DNA of 64,000 nt, from the NCBI GenBank assembly GCA_963696315.1, contig CAVOJU010000005.1, positions 110,959 through 174,958 of the forward strand, in the 5' to 3' direction. Under the pieces are notes generated by a model. The model saw only the letters and a list, made by a program, of their open reading frames with translations. It was not told the DNA's origin and did not search any database. This document shows positions 28,602-37,161 of the stretch, piece after piece. The stretch is from CAWKEY01 sp963696315. GTDB lineage: Bacteria; Pseudomonadota; Gammaproteobacteria; Methylococcales; Methylomonadaceae. The position numbers and the translations under genes are program-made. How positions within the stretch are numbered: the first letter of the stretch is position 1; every line of letters begins with the position of its first letter.

Positions 28602-29366
28602 ATGTCTATTTCCCCTAGTTTTCTTGAACAAACAATTCGCGATGCCGGCGCGATTGCCATGGCCCATTTTAAAGATCTGAAAAATCTCGAAGTGAGTAAA
28701 AAAAGTTCTCGCGATCTGGTGACCGAAGCGGATGTGGCCGTTGAGGCTTATTTAAAAGCAACTTTTGCTGAAGCATATCCGCAATACGGCTTTTGGGGCG
28801 AAGAGAGTGGAAAAACGGAAAATCAAAGCAGTCGCTGGATAGTCGATCCCATTGACGGCACCCATTCGTTTTCCAAGGGACAGTATTTTTGGGCGGTCAG
28901 TGTGGCTTTGGAGATTGATCAGGAGTTGGTATTTGGCGCTGTCTATGCGCCTGCCTTGAATGATTACTATGCGGCGGAAAAAGGCAAGGGGGCCTGGAAA
29001 AATGGCCAGGCGATCACGGTGTCTTCTGAAACCCAGCTGGCATCAGCGATGATTGCGACTGGCTTTGCCTGTTTGCGTTCGTATCTGCAAGACAATAATT
29101 TGCAGCGCTTTTGCAGAATCGCGGAAGTCACCACCGGGCAGCGGCGGTTTGGCTCGGCGGCATTGGATTTGTGCCTGGTGGCGGATGGTCAGGTCGATGC
29201 CTATTGGGAACAGGAATTAAACTTGTATGATGTTGCCGCCGGGGCATTGATTGCCCTCGAAGCGGGCGCGACGGTAACCGACTTCGCCGGCCACCACGGC
29301 ATAAATCCCAAACAGATCCTGGTGACTAACGGCAAGATTCTTGATCAGCTGCTACCTTTGATGTAA
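28602..29366 (+). CDS. Inositol monophosphatase family phosphatase (HisN-like)
   Basis: 254 residues. The metal-binding motifs are complete: GEESG (about 67-71), VDPIDGTHSF (about 84-93) and the C-terminal LYDVAAG (about 207-213). These phosphatases act on inositol phosphate, histidinol phosphate, PAP or fructose bisphosphate. The compact length and the FSKGQYFWAVS segment after DGTHS resemble HisN-type histidinol-phosphate phosphatases, but no his gene is near. It has its own likely promoter at 28558. Confidence 0.8.
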   Translation: MSISPSFLEQTIRDAGAIAMAHFKDLKNLEVSKKSSRDLVTEADVAVEAYLKATFAEAYPQYGFWGEESGKTENQSSRWIVDPIDGTHSFSKGQYFWAVSVALEIDQELVFGAVYAPALNDYYAAEKGKGAWKNGQAITVSSETQLASAMIATGFACLRSYLQDNNLQRFCRIAEVTTGQRRFGSAALDLCLVADGQVDAYWEQELNLYDVAAGALIALEAGATVTDFAGHHGINPKQILVTNGKILDQLLPLM

Positions 29367-29395
29367 TTGTCTGATTGTTAGGGCGCTTTTGAATA

Positions 29396-30026
29396 TTAGG
29401 CGCTGATCAGATCGCATTGCACAGCCATCACCATCAGCTCCTGGAGGCTTCCAGCCTGCATTTTTTCCATGACATGGGCCCGGTGTACGTCGATGGTACG
29501 ATTGCTGACGTCCAGTATTTTTGCCGCTTCCTTGTTGGAATGACTGGTGACTATCAGGGTCATGACTTCTTTTTCACGCACGGTTAAATGCTTGAAGCGA
29601 TCGAGAATTATCTGTTTGTCACTGCGTTGCTGCCGGGATGTTATGTTCTTGTCGATGGCTTCTTCGATACGTTGCAATAAAGTTTCATTATCGAACGGTT
29701 TTTCCAGAAAATCGACGGCGCCAGCTCTAAAGGCTTTTGCCGAATCCGGGATATCGGCATGGCCGCTGATGAAAGATAATGGGCAGGGTGATGTTTCTTT
29801 TGAGAAGTTCTTCCTGAAGTTCCAGACCAGTCATGCTGGGCATTCTAACATCCAAAATTAGGCAGCCGGCTTGGTTCGCATCATAGCTTTTTAAAAAATC
29901 GGCCGCCGATTCGAAACTTCTGACGTTTTGCCCGCGTGATTCGAGTAAAAGCGTCAGCGAATCGCGTACTGCAAATTCATCATCAACCAGGTACACCAAC
30001 GGTGTGGACGGTTTGTTAAAGGTCAT
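29396..30026 (-). CDS. FixJ/NarL-type response regulator (one apparent frameshift)
   Basis: About 209 residues after correction, starting at ATG 30026, which overlaps the end of the sensor kinase gene by 11 bp. The receiver domain shows VYLVDDEFAVRDSL, the phospho-acceptor Asp in LILDVRMP and the later Lys in FLEKPF. A C-terminal LuxR-type DNA-binding domain follows (LTVREKEVMTLI, SNKEAAKILDVSNRTIDVHR). The frame breaks near 29770; removing one base restores LPIIFISGHADIPDSAKAF, the usual FixJ sequence. It probably controls transcription in response to the adjacent sensor. Targets are not evident. Confidence 0.87.
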
Positions 30027-31704
30027 TCGATTTACTCCGTGCCGGGAGCGTGAAATAAAAAGTTGAGCCTTTTCCGGGTTTGCTGTTGAAATACAAGATG
30101 CCTTCATGAGCTTCTACCAGGGAGCGGCTGATGGAAAGTCCCATGCCCATGCCCGATGTCTTTGTGGTGTAAAAAGGCGTTAAAATCTTCTCCCGCTCGG
30201 ATTGATCAATGCCGGGCCCGTTGTCCTTGATCTGGGTTGTTATGATATTCGTGTCATTCAGATAGGTGCGGATTATCAAAAGCCGTCTTGTATTTTCCGG
30301 CAAGTCTTTTAAAGCATCAATACTGTTTCTGAGCAGATTCAAGATAACTTGCTCGATTTGCACGTAATCGACATAGACAGAAGGCAGGCGATCTTCCAGC
30401 TCGAATTTTAGGATGATGTTGTTTTGTTTAAAATGATCTGCACATAAACTGGCTGCCTCGTGAACCAGGGCATTAATGTCGGCGGCTGTGCGGTAAAATT
30501 TTTTGGTTCTGAGAAAGTCTCGCATGCGATTAATAATCTGCCCTGCTTTGAGCGCCTGTTCATTGGTTTTTTGCAAAATTTGCGCAAGTTTTTCCAGATC
30601 CGGGTTTTCGGCTTTAATAAAGTGCAGACAGGCATCGGTGTAGCCAGCAATGGAGGTCAGCGGTTGATTGACTTCATGAGCAATACCGGAAGCCATCTCT
30701 CCCATCAGTCCCAAGCGAGTGACATGTGCCAGTCCTTCCAGATGTTCTTTGTCTTGCTGTTCCTGGCGTTTACGCTGGGTTACGTCCCGGACAATGCCGG
30801 TAAAGTAACTGATGCCGTCAATTGAAAATTCGGCTATGGAAATATCCAGCGGCACTAGTGATTGATCTTTGCGCTGCCACTCAACCTCCCTGACCTTACC
30901 GGTAAGTTCGGATAGATGGGTGGGGAAGTATTTTTTTAAAAGCTGAGTGTGGCGTTTTTTTTGCGATAAAGGAATGAGTTTGCTGATACTGTGGCCGATA
31001 AGTTCGTCTTCGCTATAGCCAAAAATGGTTTCAACGGCAGTATTCACAGAGACGATGAGGCCGGACATATTAATGGTGATAATGCCCTCTATTGAAGCAT
31101 TAAAAATGGAATTGAGTTTTGCTTCACGCTCCATCAACTGGTGTTTGGAATCATTGAGTTCGGCGATTTTTTTCTGCAAATGGCGATTGCTTTCACTCAG
31201 GTCGCGGGTCTGTTGCCGGACCTTTTCTTCCAGTTTTTCATTGAGCTCGGCGATGGCTTGATCCGCTTGTTTGCGGTCAGTTATATTGTTGACTGACAAA
31301 CATATTTCAATCTCATTCTGGCCGTTGAGACTGGCCTTGCCGCGGCATTCCACATAAATGCAGCCAGTTTTGTGATTTTTAAGGCGGATATCCAAAATGG
31401 CGTCATTAGGGACGCAGACAAGGTGCTGAATAAAACTACGATAATCATTCAGGTCGCAAGGATGGATATAATCCTCCAGCATTTTCTGGATAAGCTCACC
31501 CTGGCTGCAAGCCAGCAACTGGGCGCCGGCCGGATTGATCTCTTGTATGGCACCAGCGGTATTGAGTCTGATATAGCCGACCAGGGAAAGATTATATAAC
31601 TTTGCAAAACGTTCACGAGATGCGCTCAGTTCTTTATGAACACGCTCAAGCTCCTCATTCTGCAGTTGAAGCTTCATCTGATAAGCCTGAAGTTCGAATA
31701 GCAT
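30016..31704 (-). CDS. PAS-domain sensor histidine kinase
   Basis: 562 residues, apparently soluble since no membrane segment is seen. Order: N-terminal amphipathic helix (LQLQNEELERVHKEL), PAS domain (about 30-145), coiled coil, second PAS with PAC (about 185-305, ending YFTGIVRDVTQRK), HisKA with GIAHEVNQPLTSIAGY (about 340-355) and HATPase with N-box LNLLRNSIDAL, DNGPGID and GMGMGLSISRSLVEAH. This is the FixL/StyS-like arrangement, but no heme-binding FixH-type His motif is clear. It phosphorylates the overlapping FixJ-like regulator. The opening sequence matches PAS kinases whose N-terminus is longer, and the frame upstream stays open to an in-frame TGA at 31729-31731. Confidence 0.92.
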   Translation of the reverse strand: MLFELQAYQMKLQLQNEELERVHKELSASRERFAKLYNLSLVGYIRLNTAGAIQEINPAGAQLLACSQGELIQKMLEDYIHPCDLNDYRSFIQHLVCVPNDAILDIRLKNHKTGCIYVECRGKASLNGQNEIEICLSVNNITDRKQADQAIAELNEKLEEKVRQQTRDLSESNRHLQKKIAELNDSKHQLMEREAKLNSIFNASIEGIITINMSGLIVSVNTAVETIFGYSEDELIGHSISKLIPLSQKKRHTQLLKKYFPTHLSELTGKVREVEWQRKDQSLVPLDISIAEFSIDGISYFTGIVRDVTQRKRQEQQDKEHLEGLAHVTRLGLMGEMASGIAHEVNQPLTSIAGYTDACLHFIKAENPDLEKLAQILQKTNEQALKAGQIINRMRDFLRTKKFYRTAADINALVHEAASLCADHFKQNNIILKFELEDRLPSVYVDYVQIEQVILNLLRNSIDALKDLPENTRRLLIIRTYLNDTNIITTQIKDNGPGIDQSEREKILTPFYTTKTSGMGMGLSISRSLVEAHEGILYFNSKPGKGSTFYFTLPARSKSNDL

Positions 31705-31728
31705 GTTGCGAATACCCTGATTCGGGAG

Positions 31729-31878
31729 TCAGGCAAGGCCAATGCCGCTTTGTTGAGGAGCGTTTTTGTCGGTGTGCGCATGTTGTCGCGGTGCTGATTC
31801 TGTAATATTTTTGACTAGGTAACGGTAGCTATGGACGTGTTCAAGAAAATCGAAGTGCTGGTCATTTTTATTGTTCAT
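31729..31878 (-). CDS. Short open frame directly upstream of the sensor kinase, same frame
   Basis: A 49-codon frame (MNNKNDQHFDFLEH...) ends with TGA at 31729-31731, and the same frame continues without another stop into the kinase ATG at 31704. It may be a small leader peptide coupled to the kinase, or the first part of the kinase separated by a nonsense change or sequence error. There is no good ribosome site. Confidence 0.3.
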   Translation of the reverse strand: MNNKNDQHFDFLEHVHSYRYLVKNITESAPRQHAHTDKNAPQQSGIGLA

Positions 31879-32168
31879 GGTGCGTACTCAATCCGGCTTG
31901 TTAGCAATCATGGTTTCGTTGAATGGGCATGAGCATGGAATGGTGTGTACCCGATTGGCTACCGGTCAATGGTTGAAAATGCTGTTTACTTGCTGGCGGG
32001 TCAAGATAACAAAGCTCTTAATTGATTAACAATGCAACGCTGTGCAACTCTTGTCAAGCAATAGTTATAGGTATTATTACTTAGGTAGACGTACGAATTT
32101 GCCAGCCAGCATATTTGTATTCTAATGAGCTGGTGAAAACTTTTAGATGCTAAAAAGCAGGTAAAAAA

Positions 32169-32357
32169 ATGAGCATTAAGCACCAAACCGGTATTCCAGG
32201 CAGCAAGGAATCCTATAAAATTGCCGTGGATGAGGTTGAGTTTACGGAAAAACAGTTTATGGATGATGAATTTCAGTATTATAAAACCATAAAAACCAAG
32301 CCCAGGAAAAAGACCCATTCAGAGCAAATAAAGCGGCCTGACCGGCAGGATAACTAG
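32169..32357 (+). CDS. Small hydrophilic hypothetical protein
   Basis: 62 residues, rich in Lys, Glu and Asp with a basic C terminus (KTKPRKKTHSEQIKRP). GCAGGT lies 7 bp before the ATG, which supports expression. I recognise no family. It lies between the divergent kinase operon and the PAS-GGDEF-EAL gene. Roughly 290 bp upstream (31879-32168) shows no gene. Confidence 0.45.
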   Translation: MSIKHQTGIPGSKESYKIAVDEVEFTEKQFMDDEFQYYKTIKTKPRKKTHSEQIKRPDRQDN

Positions 32358-32532
32358 AGCAGCAATTATAAGGGCTGAGGGTAGCGTTATAACAAGTGGA
32401 GATGGTAAGTTTGAGTTATGCAAAACAATAAAGAAGCAGGCAGGCCATGTTCAGTAACTCAGTGGATGATCGGCATTTATTGGCGCTGCCGGATGTTCCG
32501 TTTAGCAACAGTTACTCAGGAGTGAATTGCTT

Positions 32533-34599
32533 ATGGAAACTTTAGCGTTTAGCTGTGCAAATTATCGAAGCTTATTCGAAAGCATGGATCAGGGCGTTGT
32601 CTATGTGGATCCTTCGGGTATTGTAACTGCCGTCAATCAAGCGGCGACGCATTTGCTTGGTCTGCTTGTGGACCAGATTCAAGGGCAGAGACTGGTTGAT
32701 ATTTGCGGGACATGCCTCCGCCAGGATGGCTCGGTTTTTCCGCATGAACAGCACCCGGCCACAGTGGCTTTGCAGAGCTCAAAGCCTGTAGAGGAAGTGG
32801 TGATGGGTTTGTTTCACGCAGAACAGCAAAGTTATACCTGGGTCAGTGTTACTGCTGTGCCTGAATTCAGGCAGGGAAAACAGGAGCCTTATCAAGTCTT
32901 GGTTATTTTAAAAGATATTACCCAGTTGAAACAGGCCGAGGAACAGCTGAATCTGGCGTCGGTGATCGTTAATAATGCCGGGGAAGGCATATTTGTCACC
33001 GATAAAGACCATCAGATCATATCCGTGAATCAGACCTTTACAAAATTAACTGGTTTTACGCAACTTGATGTGCTCCATAAAAAAGCTTTCATTTTGCTGG
33101 CAGGGAATAATGCGCCAACAATTCAGATTGAATTACAGAACAGTCCAGAACATAACTGGCAAGGTGAAATAGTCTATCGCCGTAAATACAGACCAGCGTT
33201 TTCCTCTTGGACGATAGTTAATCCAGTCAAGGACTGCACCGGTAACATCAGCCATTATGTCTATGTGTTTATTGATATAACAGCCCTTAAAAAAGCTCAG
33301 GATAATCTCGATTTCCTGGCTTATCATGATCCGCTGACGCAATTACCCAATCGGTTATTAGTTAAGGATCGTATCAATCATGCCCTGCAAAATGCCCAGC
33401 GTGCTGGAACCCAGGTTGCTGTGTTATTTCTTGATCTTGACCACTTTAAAAGTATTAATGACAGCTATGGCCATGCTGTCGGCGATAGTCTGTTAAAGGA
33501 AGTCGCCAAACGTATCAAAACTCTGGTCAGAAAAGAGGATACGGTTTCACGTTATGCGGGTGATGAGTTCATTGTGTTCATGGAAGAGATTTCAGACACC
33601 ACGAACCCTGCGATCTTGGCACGAAAACTGATCGATACCTTCAGTCTTCCTGTTTATATCAAAGGTCACTGGCTGCAAACATCCATCAGTGTAGGTATCA
33701 GCATGTTTCCCAAGGATGGCCGCGATACCGACACCCTGATCAGGCATGCCGACATCGCCATGTATCGTGCCAAAAAAGAAGGCAGGAACAACTTTCAATA
33801 TTACAGCTCCGAGTTGACTGTTGCCGCTTTCGAGAAAATGGCCATGGACAGCGCATTGCGTCATTCAATAGACAGAAACGAGCTAATTTTGTATTACCAG
33901 CCGCAGGTGTGCCTCAAAACCGGAAAAGTGGTCGGCGTCGAGTCTTTAGTACGCTGGAAACACCCCACGATGGGGCTGATATCGCCAGACCGGTTTATTC
34001 ACTTGGCCGAGGAAAACGGTTTTATTGTGACCCTGGGTGAATGGGTTTTGAACAATGCTTGTCTGCAAATGCGCCATTGGCTGGATGACGGCATACCCGT
34101 AAGGAAAATGGTCATCAATGTCTCGCCCATACAGTTTCTTCGCTCCGATTTTAGCGCGGCAATCACACGGGCCCTGGACGCCAATAAGCTGGAGCCGGAC
34201 TATCTTGAGCTGGAAATAGCTGAAAGCACGCTGATGGATCAATCCGGCCACACTCTCGGCGCATTGACTCAATTGGTTGCATCAGGCATTGATGTAACCA
34301 TTGGCGATTTTGGTACCGGCTGTTTTTCATTGAATAACTTAAAACGCATACCGGTTAAAAAATTGAAAATTGATAGTTCCATCGTCTTCGATGTTTTGCA
34401 TAACTGCAATGATAAAGATATTGTCCGTTCAGTGATTGCCTTGGGTCATAGCTTGCATTTACAGGTGATTGCTGAGGGAATCGAATCGAAAGCCCAGCAG
34501 CAATTGCTTTTGGAATTAGGCTGCGATGAAGGACAGGGATATTTGTACTGTCCACCCAGTTTACCGCGATCAGGTTTTTTCCGCCAAATGCAGTCCTAA
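32533..34599 (+). CDS. PAS-PAS-GGDEF-EAL cyclic-di-GMP protein with altered EAL site
   Basis: 688 residues from ATG 32533, preceded by AGGAG at 32518-32522. Two PAS domains (about 13-125 and 135-255) precede a GGDEF domain (about 263-425) whose signature reads YAGDEF, a tolerated variant, with LDLDHFKSIND intact. The EAL domain (about 437-685) has ESLVRW in place of EALLRW, INVSPIQF, LELEIAES and a glycine in place of the first Asp of DDFGTG (IGDFGTG), while KIDSSIV and AEGIES remain. That Asp helps hold catalytic metal, so the phosphodiesterase may be weak or regulatory. The sensory signal is unknown. No membrane segment is seen. Confidence 0.9.
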   Translation: METLAFSCANYRSLFESMDQGVVYVDPSGIVTAVNQAATHLLGLLVDQIQGQRLVDICGTCLRQDGSVFPHEQHPATVALQSSKPVEEVVMGLFHAEQQSYTWVSVTAVPEFRQGKQEPYQVLVILKDITQLKQAEEQLNLASVIVNNAGEGIFVTDKDHQIISVNQTFTKLTGFTQLDVLHKKAFILLAGNNAPTIQIELQNSPEHNWQGEIVYRRKYRPAFSSWTIVNPVKDCTGNISHYVYVFIDITALKKAQDNLDFLAYHDPLTQLPNRLLVKDRINHALQNAQRAGTQVAVLFLDLDHFKSINDSYGHAVGDSLLKEVAKRIKTLVRKEDTVSRYAGDEFIVFMEEISDTTNPAILARKLIDTFSLPVYIKGHWLQTSISVGISMFPKDGRDTDTLIRHADIAMYRAKKEGRNNFQYYSSELTVAAFEKMAMDSALRHSIDRNELILYYQPQVCLKTGKVVGVESLVRWKHPTMGLISPDRFIHLAEENGFIVTLGEWVLNNACLQMRHWLDDGIPVRKMVINVSPIQFLRSDFSAAITRALDANKLEPDYLELEIAESTLMDQSGHTLGALTQLVASGIDVTIGDFGTGCFSLNNLKRIPVKKLKIDSSIVFDVLHNCNDKDIVRSVIALGHSLHLQVIAEGIESKAQQQLLLELGCDEGQGYLYCPPSLPRSGFFRQMQS

Positions 34600-34765
34600 A
34601 CGCCAGCTTTTCGGGACATTTAGACGGCCTGGGTTGCCACCTCAGCGAGGCGGCAAGCTATGTTTGCCCAAAAATAAGTAGTCGTACGAATTGAAAAGCT
34701 GTCATTTTATGCATATGATGCGCAGGAGTTATCTTTATATAGATAGCCGTGTTATTGAGGTGGCG

Positions 34766-34967
34766 ATGATGACAGATAGTAACAACAACGCAAAAAGTGA
34801 GTCCTGAACTGATTAGCCCCGAGCAATTTCGAGACTTGGTTGCGGAGCGGGCTTATCATAAAGCTGAAAAAAGAGGCTTTGTAGCTGGTCATGAAATGGA
34901 AGATTGGCTTGAAGCCGAAAAGGAAGTCAGCAATCAATATTTCTATTGGACGCATCCGCGGGACTGA
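34766..34967 (+). CDS. DUF2934 small protein (one apparent frameshift)
   Basis: About 66 residues after correction. The core ERAYHKAEKRGFVAGHEM followed by EDWLEAEKEV is the recognisable DUF2934 pattern. From ATG 34766 (GAGGTGG just upstream) the frame stops after 15 codons at TGA; dropping one A from the run of five at about 34793 joins it to the DUF2934 frame that ends at 34967. DUF2934 proteins often accompany stress and glycogen-metabolism genes; here ftsH and glgP follow. The function is unknown. Confidence 0.7.
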
Positions 34968-35190
34968 TTTTTAATGTGACCATTTTTACATCAGCAGGTG
35001 CTGATTGCCCGCTTGCGCGCGCATATATTTCAGCGGACAATAAAAAACAGTTTTAGCTTTGAACAGATTGTTGCGGTGCGTGAGCACTAGGCGCTCTGGG
35101 TCAGGCTAATGCCGATAATAGGCTATCTATTTCATTTTTAAATTACATATTTCGATCAGTCTTTAGGCTGATACAAGAGGCGTCGGCGCG

Positions 35191-37125
35191 ATGGGTCATT
35201 CAGAGAACAGCATTCAAAAGCTAGTTATGGGTATATATATGGCGTTAAAGAATTTTCTAAAAACCCTATCAGGCTTTTTTTCCAAACGTGAACCCCAGGT
35301 TGAAGTCAACAAGCCGTCAGAGGGCAGTAGCCTTTTTCCCCAGTCATGGCGGATTGTTGCTTATGCCTTGTTACTGATTATGATCCTGTCAATAATCAAT
35401 AACCTTAGCGGCATGCAGGCGGATGAAATTCCTTTTAGCCAGTTTCTCAGCTATGCAAAAGAAGCCAAAATCGATAAGGTTGTGGTAACTGAGCGCTATA
35501 TCAGCGGCAGCCTTAAATCCGAGGATCCGGACAAGCCCGGCCGGCATTTTGTGACTGTGCCCTTGTGGCAGCATGACTTGGCCCAGCTGCTGGAAGAAAA
35601 TAAGGTCGAATATGTCGTCAGAAGCGGTGAAAATTGGCTGAGCAATCTGTTCTTCAACTGGATCATTCCGATTCTAATCTTCGTGTTTATCTGGACCTGG
35701 CTTTTTCGCCGGACAGCAGGCGCAGAGCGCGGCTTTCTCAATTTGGGCAATAAAATCCGCATACATCCGGATACCTTGCCCAAAATCACCTTTGCCGATG
35801 TCGCCGGTGCCGACAGCGCCAAACAGGAGCTCAAAGAATCCATCGACTTTTTAAAAGCGCCGGAAAAAATCCAGAAACTGGGCGGGCGCATGCCTAAAGG
35901 CCTGTTACTGGTGGGGGCGCCTGGAACCGGTAAAACACTATTGGCGCGTGCCGTATCCGGCGAAGCACAAGTGCCGTTTTTCAATATCAGCGGTTCCGAG
36001 TTTATAGAATTGTTTGTCGGTGTCGGCGCGGCCCGGGTCCGGGATCTTTTTGAACAGGCGCGCAACAAAGCGCCTTGCATCATTTTTATTGACGAACTCG
36101 ATGCCATTGGCCGTTCGCGCGGCGGTCCCATGGTTATGGGCGGGCACGACGAGCGCGAACAGACGCTGAACCAGCTGTTGACCGAAATGGACGGTTTTGA
36201 TACTTCGGCCGGCGTGGTGGTGATGGCGGCAACCAATCGGCCGGAAATTCTGGACAAAGCACTGTTGCGTGCCGGACGGTTCGATCGCCAGATTGTCATC
36301 GATAAACCGGATTTACACGATCGCATTGAAATTCTCAAACTGCACACCAAGCCCATGACATTGGCCAGCGACATTGATATTACCGTGATCGCCAAACGCA
36401 CGCCGGGTTTGGTCGGAGCCGATTTAGCCAATATTGCCAATGAAGCCGCCATCATAGCGACGCGGATTGGCCACAGCAGTATTGAAATGGCCGATTTTGA
36501 AGCCGCGATAGACCGCATTCTTGCCGGCCCGGAAAAGAAAAATCGCGCCTTGAATCCGGAAGAAAAGCGCAGAGTCGCTTACCATGAAGCGGGGCATGCT
36601 TTAGTGGCGGAAAATGTGCCCACTGGACAGCCGGTGCATAAAATTTCCATTATTCCCCGCGGCGTGGCAGCGCTGGGCTTTACCCTGCAATTACCGGTGG
36701 AGGAAAAATTCTTATCCACTGAAGATGAGTTGAAAGATCAGATTGCCATTTTGCTGGGTGGCCGCATTGCTGAAGAGATTGCTTTGGGAACTATTTCCAC
36801 CGGCGCTCAAAATGATCTGGAAAAAGCCAGCGAAATTGCCCGCAATATGGTGTGCACTCTGGGCATGAGCAAGAAACTGGGCCCATTGACCTACGGCAAA
36901 CGCCAGCAACTGCAGTTTTTGGAAACCGAGGTGTCGGAATACCGCAATTACAGCGATGAGACCGCGCGCCTGATCGATACCGAAATTATGGCGCTTGTGC
37001 AAGACGGTGAAACCCGCGCTCGCGAGATTCTCACGGCAAATAGAAAGGGGCTGGACAAGCTGGCCAACTTGTTGCAGGAAAAAGAAGTAATTAACCGGGA
37101 TGAAATGACAGCCTTGCTGAAGTGA
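35191..37125 (+). CDS. ftsH: ATP-dependent zinc metalloprotease FtsH
   Basis: 644-residue membrane AAA protease. Two helices (about 52-72 and 150-168) flank a periplasmic domain. The AAA module has Walker A GAPGTGKT, Walker B IIFIDELDAIG and arginine-finger region RPEILDKALLRAGRFDRQ. The peptidase zinc site is HEAGH (about residue 466), with the third ligand Asp in STGAQNDLEKA. The N-terminal extension before the first helix is longer than in the housekeeping enzyme; ATGs at 35227 and 35239 are alternative starts. The gene is not beside rrmJ (rlmE) and folP, the usual ftsH neighbours, so it may be a second, stress-related copy. It is transcribed toward glgP. Confidence 0.94.
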   Translation: MGHSENSIQKLVMGIYMALKNFLKTLSGFFSKREPQVEVNKPSEGSSLFPQSWRIVAYALLLIMILSIINNLSGMQADEIPFSQFLSYAKEAKIDKVVVTERYISGSLKSEDPDKPGRHFVTVPLWQHDLAQLLEENKVEYVVRSGENWLSNLFFNWIIPILIFVFIWTWLFRRTAGAERGFLNLGNKIRIHPDTLPKITFADVAGADSAKQELKESIDFLKAPEKIQKLGGRMPKGLLLVGAPGTGKTLLARAVSGEAQVPFFNISGSEFIELFVGVGAARVRDLFEQARNKAPCIIFIDELDAIGRSRGGPMVMGGHDEREQTLNQLLTEMDGFDTSAGVVVMAATNRPEILDKALLRAGRFDRQIVIDKPDLHDRIEILKLHTKPMTLASDIDITVIAKRTPGLVGADLANIANEAAIIATRIGHSSIEMADFEAAIDRILAGPEKKNRALNPEEKRRVAYHEAGHALVAENVPTGQPVHKISIIPRGVAALGFTLQLPVEEKFLSTEDELKDQIAILLGGRIAEEIALGTISTGAQNDLEKASEIARNMVCTLGMSKKLGPLTYGKRQQLQFLETEVSEYRNYSDETARLIDTEIMALVQDGETRAREILTANRKGLDKLANLLQEKEVINRDEMTALLK

Positions 37126-37161
37126 TTGTCTTCAGTGTCGAAAAACCCGAATTATGGCCCC

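Noticed and set aside
35496..36518. 340-codon minus-strand open frame opposite ftsH
   Set aside because: Composition is Ser/Ala/Arg-rich shadow sequence and it overlaps the conserved AAA domain of ftsH.
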